A stretch of 64,000 nucleotides of DNA from positions 453,976 to 517,975 of the forward strand of contig CAUYUJ010014260.1 in assembly GCA_963575745.1 (NCBI GenBank). Direction: 5' to 3'. The stretch's first letter is position 1. Each line of letters opens with the position of its first letter. The translations under genes and the position numbers were made by a program. Source of the DNA: Prorocentrum cordatum (Eukaryota > Sar > Dinophyceae > Prorocentrales > Prorocentraceae). Under the pieces are notes generated by a model, which did not search any database, had not been told where the DNA came from, and saw nothing but the letters and a program-made list of their open reading frames with translations. Positions 55,401-64,000 of this stretch are shown here, in pieces.

Positions 55401-58400
55401 TTGGCATGCTTCGACGGGCCTGGGACACCGTCGAACTCTCCGCCGCGTCCATGTAGTTGGTCATGCTGATCTCGATCATTGGTCGATCAGTTCGAGGCCT
55501 GCTCCGCGTCCTTGCCGCAGCGCCAGGACGAGGGCTTCTCCTCCGTAAGTAGCGACACGCGCTTGAGCTCGTCCATCGCGGTCGTGAACAGGTCGGCGCT
55601 CGGATAGTTGGTCGCGAAAAAATCGCCCGCGCATGTCCCGACCAAGCCGGTGACCTTGCTACCTCCGCAGAGGAAGGAGGAGGCTCGCTCCACGGGGCGG
55701 TCCAGCAACGCGCTGCTGCGCGGAGTCCACCGAAGCTCGCTCCACCACTTCCTTCCAGCCTAATTCGCGCCGTTGATCGCGCCGCGGCATGCGACTTCTG
55801 GACCAGTGGACACCCCGGGCGGTAGCGGACGCAGCACGAGCATCCGATCGACACCGTCTCCCTGTGAGAGGCACTCGTCGCGTCGAGCTCCAATGGCGGC
55901 CGGCGTTTCCTGGCCGCAAGGCGGCAGATCAAGTGGAACACCAACGAAGGCGATGTAGGAGAGTCCGTCCCGACGGGGACAGACTCGTAGCTGCCGACCG
56001 CAACTGGCCGAGACCTCGCCTTCATGGGCAACTTCGGGTCGTGCTTGTACTTGTTGGTGTGGATCCATCTTGATGGGGGTCGCTTTGACCCGGCCCGAGA
56101 GCTCCTTGACCGCGTCGCCCGCGGCAGCGGTCACGGCCCGGAAATTGCGCGAGTTCTTCCGTTCCTTCGCCATGCTCGCGTCGAACAGTGGCCTCTCCGC
56201 CTCGATGAGATCGGCGAGCGCGAGCTCCTTCCCTCGGGAATTCCCGACCTGCCATGCGTAGCAGATCCAGGCGTGGCACGACGCGTCCGAACCATGGCCA
56301 TGGGATCGCCCCGATCTCGCTGCCGCCGGAGCGGCGCCCCCTCGAGCCCAGAGGCCAGGAAATCAGGCCTGGACGTTGAGCTTCTCCGCCTCGCCACCGC
56401 GAAGGACCGACCCGGGCACGCGCAGACCGCGTGTCCCGAGCATCCAGTTCGCTGCGGCGTGATCTGGGTGTCCTACTCCATTCGGTGGATCGCATCCTTC
56501 TAGATCCTCCAAGTCGCCCGATCCTGCCTAAATGCTCGTGGGCCCCCAACGCAGAATTCTCGATCCCGACGCCATTCTCGAACGCGTGGTTCAGGAGCTC
56601 CTCCGAGAACACCTTGCCGCGGTCTACGATGATCGACTGCGGTAGTCCTGCCCAGCTGCACCAGGCCGCGAGGAACGTGTCAGATGCGACCTCAGCCAAG
56701 GGCGCGCGGGTGCCGCTGCGCAGGCACCAGAGCACCAGGAACCGCGCCTCGTCGCACACTACGTTGAGAAACGCGCGCGCGCGCCGCCCGCCGCGCCACG
56801 GGCGAACAGGGCATCGAGCATCACGGGGAAAGCGAACTGGTAGCATCCTGGCATTCTCTCCGGGCGGAAATGCTTCGTCAGAGCTGTCGCCGCCAGCGTC
56901 GCGCCTGAAGTTCCAAACGGCGTCCAGGACTTCCTTCTTGGAGCCTGGCCCCCTCAGGCACCTGGCCAACGTCGCTTCGGTAAGGTGGCCAAAGTTCACG
57001 TGCAGGTTGCGGACTTCCCGCCTGGTGGCGGGGTCGTAGCTCAGCCACCTTTCGCGTCTCTCCTTCTCCCTGCCGCCCTTGCGGCCAACTTGTATGGCAT
57101 CTTTAGATCGTACTCGAAGAGGTGCTGTTGGATGAGCGATCGCACGGAGTGGCAAGCTACAACTGGGAATCCGTCCTGGAGATGGTCGGCGTTGCTATCC
57201 GTTTTTCTTCGCCCGCGCGCCCGTAGAAGCCGTCACGAGCGCGCTCTTGGCATTCTTCGAAGAGTGCAGGGTCCCCGTACCGCAGCGGGATGTCACTCTC
57301 AAGCTCCACCCTGGAAATACTCGCCATCGCGATGATGATACACGCGGCGATGAGCCGCTGCCGGAAGACATGCCACATCATGCCACTCGCAGTGGTTCAG
57401 CTGCGGCACGCCTCGCTGTCCACGAGGCTGCTGGTGTCGCCGAACCCCGCCTAGGCAATCTAGCTTGTGCGGGTCTGCCACTTCCCGCGCCGTGGATGCC
57501 GGCCCGCTCCCTGCAGGCTGGGGCGCAGCCCCCGCCACGGAGCGCGCTGAGCAGACCTCCGCGCACGGTGATGCGGAGGCGGGAGCTGGCCGGGGCAAGG
57601 GGGGCCAGCTCCGTTGCCATCCAGTGACAGGCCGCCACCTGTCGGGTCTTTCAAATTTTCCGCACCGTAGAATCAAGAGCTCCGTGAAACGAAATATCCT
57701 GGTTGAGCGGGCGAGAGCAGGCAGCGACAATACACAGGCTAAGCGAGGGATGATCGCTGGTGCATTTCAACATCCTCGTCCTCTTTTTTCTCCTCCTTTT
57801 CTTCTTCTTCGTATTCATCTTCTTTTTTCTCTTCTTCTTCTTCTTCCTCTTCCTCCTGCTCTTCCTCCTCCTCCTCCTCCTCATCCTCCTCCTTCTCCTC
57901 CCCATCACCACAATTACATACTATGAATACTACTCGCCTCTCCCCTGATGACGTCCGGGAAATGTCCACCCCCCCTCCACGTATTGTTTTTAGACACCGG
58001 ATTCCCTGGAACAGGGTTGTCGCTTGGATTTCGTTTCAAAGCGATGCTCCCGCTGAATCGCTGGCTTCCTTTTCGGGCTTCCGCTCGTTCGGAATCGTGC
58101 TCCCGCTGCAACGCTGGACTCATTTCCGCGCTTCCGCTAGTTCCGAATCGTGCTCCCGCTGCAGCGATGGCGTCATTATTTCGAGCGTCATGCCACAGCA
58201 TGGTGTTCGGTCCTTCCAAATAGGCACCAAAATCTAAAAAATGCCTCCCGAAAAAACCATCGGAAGTGATTACACATTCGGTGTCGATTCGTTGATGTTT
58301 GGGGCGATGTTTTGGGCGTCGCCCCACTATTGGGCGTCGCCACGCCCTGCTATGTCATGCTACGCGTTGATGTTCAGCGCCATGCTATTCCATGTAATGC

Positions 58401-59817
58401 TACGGAATGCTTCGACATCAGACTGTGCGAATAGAGAGGAGATCCACGCCGGGGTAAGGGATGGGAGGGAGGGGTAGGACATCAGATATGACGCGAGCGC
58501 ACCTAGCTTGCCCCTTTCCCCTCCTCCTCCTGGCCTCTTTCTCCGCCTCCTCCTCCTCCTCCTCCTCCTTTTCCTCCTCCTCGTCCTCCTCCTTTTCCGC
58601 CTCTCTCTCCGCCTCCTCCCTCCTTTGCCTGCCCCATGTTCCGAGCCTGTGACAGGGTCATCAGCTCGTCGTTGTGATTGTCACCGTGGCTGTCGTCGTC
58701 GCCGTCGTCGTCCTTCTGGGTCGGCGGCACCGGCCGGAAGGCCTCCACAATACATTCCCTGTCTCTGGGTGCCAAAAGAGGACCTGGCGCAGACTCGATC
58801 CTGGCCCTCCTCCTCCACGAATGAATCGGTCCGGACGAAGCGGGCCTGCGCCTGGAACTCGTCGGACCCCTCAGGAGGAAAGCGCACTTCGAGTATCATA
58901 CCATCCCCGTCGATGATGTGATTGTAGCGCTGGCCGCCGCGGTCGAAATTCCCCGGGCCGTTGCGGACGAATCTCCCCCCCGCGAGATCCGCGGGGAGGG
59001 TGCCCTCCACGGTCCCGGCCACGGGGCCGAACTCGCGCGCGGACTCGTACTCCCCGAACCACTCCTCGGCGGCACGCCGGGAGTGACCCCGGGCGAGCGC
59101 GACCTCCGGTGCGCGACGCCCGCGGGCCGCGGGGAGGCCGGACCCGAGCGCGCAGGACGCTGCCGTCGCACCGCGCTCGGCCACCCGGGGTCCCCGGGGG
59201 CGCCCGCACCGCAGGCCACTCCCGCGGGGGGGCCACTCCTGGCCATCGCTCGGACGTCCATTCCCTGTGCTTTTTGCGGTTTCGTGCGTGTTTTTTGTCG
59301 CAGGATGGCCCAGGATGCTCCCCAATGATCCCCGCCGAGAAAAAGTGCACACGTCCGAGCGATACCAAGACTCTCTCTTTGCGTGTGGCCGGCCGCCTCC
59401 CGCAGCGCGTACTCGTGCCAGGCCCCAGGCCGCTGCTCAGCGGCGGCCTCCGCTGAGCCTGCCGCCCTCCTCGGCACGCTCGGCGCTGGGCCCTGCGCCG
59501 ACCGCGCGCGCTGCGGGCCGCGGCGCCCGCCGGCGAGTGCGCAGGCGGCCGCGGCAGCGGAGCGCTCCCACCGCAGGCTGTGCGCAGCGCGGGCTGCCTC
59601 CTCGGTCCTCCCCTCGGCCCTGGGGGGCCCGGTGGCAGAGGAGCCCGGGGCGCCCCGGCGCTGCCGGCACAGGAGCCCGCCTGGTCCGGAGGGCGCGGAG
59701 CCGCAGCACACCTGCATCGCCGAGCGCTGCCTGCCGAACGGCGCGCGCCGAGCGTCTCCAGCACTCGGCACGACAGCAATCCTGAGCCACGGCGGCTTGA
59801 GCCAAAAAGACTCCGGA
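52354..59817 (-). CDS. Carotenoid oxygenase (RPE65/CCD/NCED family) gene, spliced
   Basis: A multi-exon gene on the minus strand. The N-terminal exon carries the family start (VEGTLPADLAGGRFVRNGPG, YNHIIDGDGM, ARFVRTDSF). The large exon 2 carries NVANTHVV, TAHPHID, PHDCAFTN and FSIHHSHAEEE. The last exon carries PYGLHGSF. The His in each of the last four segments would hold the catalytic Fe(II). The family cleaves carotenoid double bonds with O2 to give apocarotenoids; plastid location is likely but the N-terminal peptide is uncertain. A degraded DinoSL precedes the first ATG. The coding parts look intact apart from uncertain borders between exons 0, 1 and 2. The substrate cannot be told. Confidence 0.75.
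52487..52725 (-). mobile_element. Introner: MITE forming an exact GA-AG intron
   Basis: The intron is 239 nt. A 6-bp direct repeat, AGGAAC, lies at 52722-52727 and 52483-52488. The 233-nt element between them begins TCTAGGCCTCC and ends GGAGGCCTCT. Inside the ends, GATGGGGTCCGAGTAGGTGG and its reverse complement at the other end extend the inverted repeats to about 50 bases. The centre repeats GCATCGGCGATG. Cutting after AG in each copy of the duplication gives donor GA and acceptor AG and restores the frame (HRR N ATCLC). Target duplication plus inverted ends plus exact splicing identify an introner. Confidence 0.88.
52726..53837 (-). CDS. Carotenoid oxygenase, main exon (exon 2)
   Basis: 1112 bases after a CTGCAG acceptor. 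It begins NVMDTKIKNVANTHVVCW, then GKMLALYETGLPYRLDG, both family blocks. Iron-ligand regions are TAHPHID (His about residue 77 from the exon start), APHDCAFTNSFYVF (about 129) and FSIHHSHAEEE (about 206). It closes with EPVVVPKAAGTGAWMLGVMD and splits a codon at HRR. No stops or frameshifts. The Copia element and a long pyrimidine tract lie in the intron upstream. Confidence 0.9.
54062..54250 (+). repeat. (TCC)n/(CTGCTC)n tract, left flank of the Copia element
   Basis: CTCCTCCTCC at 54068-54118, then CTGCTCCTGCTCCTG to about 54240. It ends directly at the left LTR. Confidence 0.9.
54255..54396 (-). repeat. Copia 3' LTR
   Basis: Resembles 57624-57780: both run (plus strand) from GTGA(T/C)AGGCCG through GGTCTTT, TTTTCCGCA(T/C)CGTAGA, CGAGAGCTC or CAAGAGCTC, GAGCAGGCAGC, to TGGTGCAT(G/T)TCAAC and end GTCCTC. 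Substitutions and small indels are numerous, so the insertion is old. Confidence 0.7.
54412..57155 (-). pseudogene. Copia pol: integrase, reverse transcriptase, RNase H remnants
   Basis: The first frame reads RNLHVNFGHLTEATLARCLR (pre-integrase), then FLNVVCDEARFLVLWCLRSG and PQSIIVDRGKVFSEELLNHA, the two Asp segments of the integrase core. A frame change follows near 56.5 kb. Further frames give ERKNSRNFRAVTAAAGDAV, then MKARSRPVAVGSYESVPVGT and PLELDATSASH (start of reverse transcriptase, motif A), GTCAGDFFATNYPSADLFTT (palm region where motif C would lie), SMTNYMDAAESSTVSQARRS, and VHLTDVLTKLEAG at the RNase H end. At least five frame changes are required. No active protein can be made. 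Confidence 0.7.
57624..57780 (-). repeat. Copia 5' LTR
   Basis: Partner of 54255-54396, some 15 bases longer through small indels. It is followed on the plus strand by a TTC/TCC tract. The base at which the LTR ends and the tract begins cannot be fixed, because both contain TCCTCGTCC. Confidence 0.7.
57781..57902 (+). repeat. (TTC/TCC)n tract, right flank of the Copia element
   Basis: CTCTTTTTTCTCCTCC and CTTCTTCTTC to CCTCCTCCTC, less regular than the tract on the left side. Confidence 0.85.
58540..58625 (+). repeat. (TCC)n microsatellite in intron 1
   Basis: GCCTCCTCCTCCTCC with TTTTCC and TCG interruptions. 57.93-58.5 kb between the tracts shows GAATCGTGCTCCCGCTG repeats at 58050-58180 and no gene. 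Confidence 0.9.
58758..59162 (-). CDS. Carotenoid oxygenase, exon 1 (conserved N-terminal part)
   Basis: Encodes AAEEWFGEYESAREFGPVAG, TVEGTLPADLAGGRFVRNGP, RYNHIIDGDGMILEVRF and ARFVRTDSFVEEEG, ending SSFGTQRQ. These are the first beta-propeller blade and the family's opening RNGP and DGDGM signatures. The upstream border is approximate, because the frame differs from that of the likely first exon and an acceptor was not resolved. Confidence 0.8.
59405..59717 (-). CDS. Probable first exon with N-terminal extension
   Basis: The first ATG after the DinoSL relic is at 59717 and opens a frame starting MQVCCGSAPSGPGGLLC, rich in Ala, Arg, Ser and Gly. It reaches a segment of more normal composition, RPGAWHEYALREAAG, near 59405. 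The composition could suit a plastid-targeting region, but there is no clear hydrophobic signal segment. It is in a different frame from exon 1, so an intron at about 59.16-59.40 kb is inferred; GAG followed by GC could be a GC donor. Confidence 0.35.
59796..59817 (-). other. DinoSL relic upstream of the carotenoid oxygenase
   Basis: Read on the minus strand, 19 of 22 positions equal the dinoflagellate spliced leader; positions 5, 8 and 10 differ. The 3' half (TTTTGGCTCAAG) is perfect. It lies about 80 bases before the first ATG of the gene, where an SL would sit in an mRNA. This is the mark left when a trans-spliced mRNA is reverse transcribed and re-inserted, as is known in dinoflagellates. 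Confidence 0.7.
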
Positions 59818-59819
59818 GG

Positions 59820-60200
59820 GAAGGGCTTGCCAGGGGCTGGCGAGATACGTTGAAGAACGTCCCTCCCCCAGGGGTCTGCGATCCTGGTCGCGGTGTGTCG
59901 GTCGTTCCGCTCATCCATCTTCGGTTTTCGCTTCGCTGCGTATTCGTGGTGTGATGGCGCACGTGGCATGCCCCATGGGACGTGGGGCATGGGGCCCGCA
60001 GGACATGCACATGGGGCCCCACAGGACAACTTTAATACCTGAATGGTTCCGCCTCTCATCGTCCATCGCCCTACCCAAACCTCAGCGCTAACCGTCTGGA
60101 AAAACGACCCAGCCGCAAACGAGCGGGGCGCCACCGGAGGACGTGCCGCCGACACACCAAAACAGTAAGGGCGGACATCCCATACAAAACAGCAGTTGTT
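59820..60200. other. Upstream flank of the carotenoid oxygenase; no gene
   Basis: CCCATGGGACGTGGGGCATG and CATGGGGCCC repeats at 59970-60025. No promoter motif can be named; dinoflagellate promoters generally lack TATA boxes. Confidence 0.4.
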
Positions 60201-61200
60201 TCACTAGTATTACCACTTCAACATGGTATGGGGCATCGTGACACATCACGTTGTCTTATTGCGAACGCACGCGTGCGCCGTGCGATAATCAATTGGCAAT
60301 GACCATCTGAACTTCGAAAACTGAATGACGACAATCAGTTGTTCCAATCACAGCCCGGGCCTCATCATGGAATGACGCAATGTGCCACCAAAACATGTTC
60401 TGAATGTGCGCGCTTGCGCGCACAACCATGCACCATATGACAACAACTTCAAAATGGCAACTTCGAAAACTGAGTGTTGAACACAAATTGTTCACCAGTT
60501 CCCCAGTTTTCTAGGCCTCAACCTGATATGATGTATTGTGACACAGTGCGCGCTCCTTATTGCACGCGCGTGCGCGCGTACGCGCGCTCGCGTGCACCAC
60601 ATGAGAAGCAATGGGAACCTGCGAGCTGAATTTCGAAAACTGAGTGTGGATTCATATTGTTTCACTCGCGTTCTACGCCACAACATGATGTGCTGCATTG
60701 TGATATAATGCAGGTTCGTATTGCGCGCATGCGCGCGCCATATGGGAATCAAGTGGGGAAGGCCAGCACATGCTCGAAACCTGGATGATGAAAACTTACT
60801 GCTTTAGTCGCTTTTCAGGCCTCGACATGATTTGATGAATTGTAACACAATGCGCTGTTCTTCTTGTGCGCGCGTGCACGCACCCGCGTGCAAGCCAAGT
60901 CCAAATAGCAAGCTAAGCTTCGAAAGCTGCATGGTGAAAGCGCTGCCCCATGCGTATTCAAAGCCCCAGCATTGTATGACGCGTTGTGGTACTAAACGGC
61001 TTCTTTATTGAGCGCGTGTGAGCGCGCGTACACGCACACGCAATTCCCATACGAAAACCAACTCAGAAAGCCCAACTAATGATCGAAAACTGAGTGGTGA
61101 CAACCAATTGTTGCACTGGCATTCTGAACGACAAAATGGTATACTGTATTCCGACACGCCACGCGTTTTCATTGCGCGCTTACGCGGCAAAACGAAAAGA
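60200..61200 (+). repeat. ~150-bp tandem repeat with GCGCGC tracts, about 6-7 units
   Basis: CGAAAACTGA (or close variants) falls at 60315, 60463, 60633, 60774, 60921 and 61084, spacing 141-170. Each unit has that block, a TGTTnCAC segment, a GCCTCAACATGATATGATG-type segment, TTGTGACACA, and an alternating purine-pyrimidine run such as GCGCGCGTGCGCGC. Units are quite diverged. Non-coding. Confidence 0.75.
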
Positions 61201-61784
61201 AAGATACTGACATTGCCTCGCGGGGCCGCTACATGGCCAGCTAGAAAAGAACACGACCGCTTGCCCAGAAGGAAAACCCTCAGATTGGCGTGGCCTTGCG
61301 GGGCACCATGAGCGACCAGAAGAGTTACCGCAAGGTCTTCCCCCACGGAATAACACAACACAGAACGTTGTCGTCGTAGCCACTCGGGCCCACCGCCGTT
61401 CCCGCAGGAGGAACCACAAATACATACCCGAAAACCAAGTACATACATATTGTTGGCCAGCAGCGGATGACAACCGCGCGATGTACATCAAACAAACATG
61501 ACATGTTGGCCCGATGGAGCTACCAAAACTATTGCAATGTGCCGCGCGACTCCCCCCCGCGCGAGCCACTGAAAAAAAACAGGCCAGGCCACCGCCGCGA
61601 AAGAATAAGTCATCAGCGGCCCCCCCTTTGGGCGGCCAGCCTGGGCAAAACGAGAAAACACAAGCGGATGTAAACACACATATTGGTGGACGGCCTGGCT
61701 TTGGCGGGCGCGCGCGGGGCCCTTCAAAACAACTTATCCCAGTGCGACCCTACCTAGGAGTTGGAGCATTTAGGAAAGCAGCAT
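61201..61784. other. No gene seen
   Basis: Unique sequence of lower GC. Frames here, including 61005-61448 and 61180-61677 minus, show no recognisable domain. Confidence 0.5.
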
Positions 61785-61965
61785 GTACATCTACACCGAC
61801 GGCTACATGTACATCTACACCTGCATCTACATCTACATCAACAGCGAGACTCACATCTGCATCTACATCTACATCTACATCTACATCTACATCTACATCT
61901 ACATCTACATCTACGTCTACATCTACACCTACACCTACACCTACACCTACATCTGCACTGCAGGT
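61785..61965 (+). repeat. (CTACAT)n hexanucleotide repeat
   Basis: ATGTACATCTACACC, then about 17 near-perfect ACATCT units, then CTACACCTACACC. It resembles no coding sequence despite an open Tyr-Ile frame. Confidence 0.95.
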
Positions 61966-62024
61966 CCGACTTTGCGTTGTTTGTGCTTTGCTTTGCTGTT
62001 GCTGCTGTTGCGTTGCCGTTGCGT

Positions 62025-62520
62025 TGCTGCTATGCTATGCTATGCTATGCCTTTGTTGCGCTATGCTACGCTATGCTATGCTATGCTGTCCTATACTGTG
62101 CAATGCTGCGCTATGCTATGCTATGCTAGGCTACGCTCGGCTGCGTTGTGTTATTCTAGGCTGTGATATGCCATGCTATGCTGCGCTATGCTATGCTATG
62201 TTCTGAGATGCTGCGCTATGCTATGATATGCTATGCTATTATGCGCTATCCTATGCTATGCTAGGCGATGCTATGATATGATATACTGCGCTATGGTATG
62301 CTATGCTATACTATGCTGCGCTATGCTATGATATGCTCTGCGATGCTATGCTATGATGTGCTATGTTATGATATGCTGCGCTGTGATATGCTAAGCAATG
62401 CTACTATACGCTATGATATGCTATGCGGCGCTATGATATGCTATGCTATGATATGATGAGCTATGATATGATATGCTATGCTATGCTTGGTTATATTATG
62501 ATATGATATGCTGTGCTAAT
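62025..62520 (+). repeat. (CTATG)n pentanucleotide satellite
   Basis: About 95 units of GCTATG/GATATG/GCTGCG pentamers with single-base variants. It grows from CTGTTGCGTTGC-like sequence at its left border. Confidence 0.95.
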
Positions 62521-62549
62521 GCTGCGCTGCGCTATGCCGCGCCGCGCTA

Positions 62550-62740
62550 AATTAAGCTAGGCCAAGATGAGATGAGCTAGGCTAGGCTAAGCTAAGCTAA
62601 GCTAAGCAACACCAAGCTAAGCGAAGCTAAGCTAAGATGAGATAAGCTAAGCTAAGCTAGGCTAGGCAAAGCTAAGCTAAGCTAAGCTAAGATGAGATAA
62701 GCTAAGCTAAGCTAAGCTTAGCTAAGCTAAGCTGGGTGAA
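62550..62740 (+). repeat. (CTAAG)n pentanucleotide satellite
   Basis: AAGCTAAGCTAAGC units with CTAGG and ATGAG variants, directly after the CTATG block and a short transition (GCTGCGCTGCGCTATGCCGC). The two pentamers differ at one base, suggesting one array replaced by its own variant. Confidence 0.95.
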
Positions 62741-62744
62741 CCCA

Positions 62745-64000
62745 GGGGGCGCAACTGGGGGAACCGCGGGGCGGATCCTGGGGGAACCGCCCGGGGCGGG
62801 GACCACTGCCCGGCCCCTTAAGCTCACAGGGTAAGAACCCTTCTAGGCAGAGCCTAGGTAGGGAAAACACAAGGGGCTGATTTCTCCGAGGGGTTGCACT
62901 ACCCTTTTTTCAAGGCTGGCGTGGCCCGACGGAAGAAAGACAACCGGAAGCCCAGAGCATGAAACACAAACGGGCCAAGCCCGCATGTATGTTTCTAGCC
63001 TCCCCGTGCCGCTTGGGCTGTCTTGAGGCGGTTTTAAAGGCTAGCGGGGCCGTCTCGGGCGGTCGGGACCCAGAAAAAGCTGGAACACTAAAACAAAATA
63101 GCCATACAGGGATTTCAAAGATATGCGCCTCTTGGCGACCTCGTGGAGGTCCTCTCGGGATCCTCTCGGAGCGTCGCGGGGGCTACTGGAGCCATCCTGA
63201 GGCACTCTGGGGCCGTCTCCGAGCACGGCAGAAACTCGCAGGGCGGGTTAGGGCCGGTCAGGGGAGCATCCAGGAGCCCGATGGCCCGAGCCTCCCAGCG
63301 GTCCGGCCCCTTCCCTGGCCACATTACCCAACTACCTGGTAGCTGTTCAGCTTGAGACTGGCCGCTAAGGCCTCAGCCCCAGTGCCCCCAAGAGCACCCC
63401 AAGAGACTCCCAGCTGACTATGGCTGGCGTCTACCATCGTTCAACCACATGCTCCGCACCTCCACTTCTGAAGACAAGTCGTCTGGCCGTGTGATCCCAC
63501 GCATACCAGGCGCTACCAGGCGCTAGCTGGTGAGGATCGCGAAGCGTCAAGAATTAATGTGGTGCGCGAGGATTCTTGGATCCTCCATGCTCTTTTCAAC
63601 GGTCATCGCTTCGCGCTCCCCGTTGCCCTTACGGAGTCTTTTCCCTTGCAGAGTCGATCTGCGAGGTCTCGAGGGACAAAGGAAGCCCTCCCAGGAGTCA
63701 AAGACTCGTCTCGTCCTGCCTCGCGCCGTTGTTTGTCCCCACGACGCCGTAGAGGTGAGGCACACCACCTCTGCCCTGCCCTGGGGCCGCGGCAAAGACC
63801 TCGGGAATCCGCCCGTGGCGATCTCGACTCCTCCAGAGAGCTCCCGGCAGAGCGCAGTCGATGAACAGAAGGCACTGACGTCTCTATGGTGGCTCACAGA
63901 GCCCTCCCCAATCCTCCTCAATACGGCCGCCCCGATCATGCTGACAGGCCGCGTCGACCCAGAGGTCCGATGTCCAGATTTGGCTCCATACAGGGCCCAT
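62745..64000. other. No gene seen
   Basis: GGGGGAACCGC repeats at 62.76-62.80 kb, then unique sequence. Frames of up to 130 codons on both strands (for example 62959-63342 plus, 63547-63939 minus) carry no recognisable motif. The window ends here without an identifiable feature. Confidence 0.45.

Larger units (their letters stand above)
54255..57780 (-). mobile_element. Copia-type LTR retrotransposon, decayed, in intron 1
   Basis: About 3.5 kb on the minus strand with two related direct repeats at its ends (LTRs) and, between them in minus order, a GAG-pre-integrase segment, integrase core, reverse transcriptase and an RNase H end. That is the Copia order. The gag and protease parts are absent, since only about 470 bases separate the 5' LTR from the pre-integrase segment. 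Many frameshifts and stops and diverged LTRs show an old copy. Pyrimidine tracts abut both ends. It lies in the same direction as the host gene. Confidence 0.75.
53838..58757 (-). other. Large intron 1 of the carotenoid oxygenase gene
   Basis: About 4.9 kb between the FGTQRQ end of exon 1 and the NVMDTK start of exon 2. The acceptor is CTGCAG. The donor could not be fixed: CAG followed by GGAATG fits the frame, but GG is not an accepted donor, so a small extra exon or another cut remains possible. It contains the Copia element, (TCC)n tracts on both sides of it and a further tract at 58540-58620. Confidence 0.6.

Noticed and set aside
61514-62206. 230-codon plus-strand frame and its neighbours
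   Set aside because: Read through the hexa- and pentanucleotide repeats; the Thr/Ser, Cys/Tyr and Tyr/Ile runs are repeat translations.

Overview
The window reads as nuclear DNA of a dinoflagellate. Two pieces of sequence support this: an exact 22-nt copy of the dinoflagellate spliced leader (DinoSL) at 19317-19338 (minus strand) with a 19/22 match at 59796-59817 (minus), and an intron with non-canonical GA-AG borders made by a short inverted-repeat transposon (an introner). High GC, very sparse genes, abundant microsatellites and dinoflagellate-type retroelements agree. The genus cannot be fixed from the sequence alone. No bacterial operons, rRNA, tRNA or CRISPR arrays were seen.

Only one host gene is well supported: a carotenoid cleavage oxygenase (RPE65/CCD/NCED family) on the minus strand, about 59.8 to 52.35 kb. 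All four iron-ligand histidine motifs can be found once it is spliced. Its 239-nt last intron is an introner flanked by a 6-bp duplication. Its 4.9-kb first large intron holds a decayed Copia-type LTR retrotransposon (54.25-57.78 kb). A degraded DinoSL just upstream of its first ATG suggests the gene was once re-inserted from a trans-spliced mRNA and gained its introns afterwards.

The rest is mobile and repetitive DNA. 0-4.2 kb: minisatellites. 4.45-4.88 kb: a dead tyrosine recombinase. 5-13 kb: microsatellites and tandem repeats. 13.24-19.34 kb (minus): a LINE with ORF1, endonuclease and reverse transcriptase, carrying an exact DinoSL at its 5' end, interrupted by a 190-bp palindromic MITE. 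20.5-21.8 kb: 489-bp tandem repeats; the third copy is broken by a 7.3-kb retroelement (21.8-29.08 kb, minus). That element encodes a Gag-like protein and a polyprotein in which a C5-cytosine DNA methyltransferase and a DUF4326 domain lie between the two halves of a retroelement RNase H domain. 29-41 kb: mostly non-coding with several tandem repeats. 41.4-43.5 kb: a composite minisatellite built on a 9-bp GTCAACGTT core. 43.5-43.75 kb: a second introner-family copy. 47-51.4 kb: a pair of inverted minisatellite arrays around a CAC-rich tract of nearly 900 bp. 60.2-62.75 kb: about 150-bp tandem repeats, then hexa- and pentanucleotide satellites.

Most long open frames here come from triplet repeats and high GC and are not genes. 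Coordinates of exon borders and element ends are read by eye; those marked approximate could move by tens of bases.
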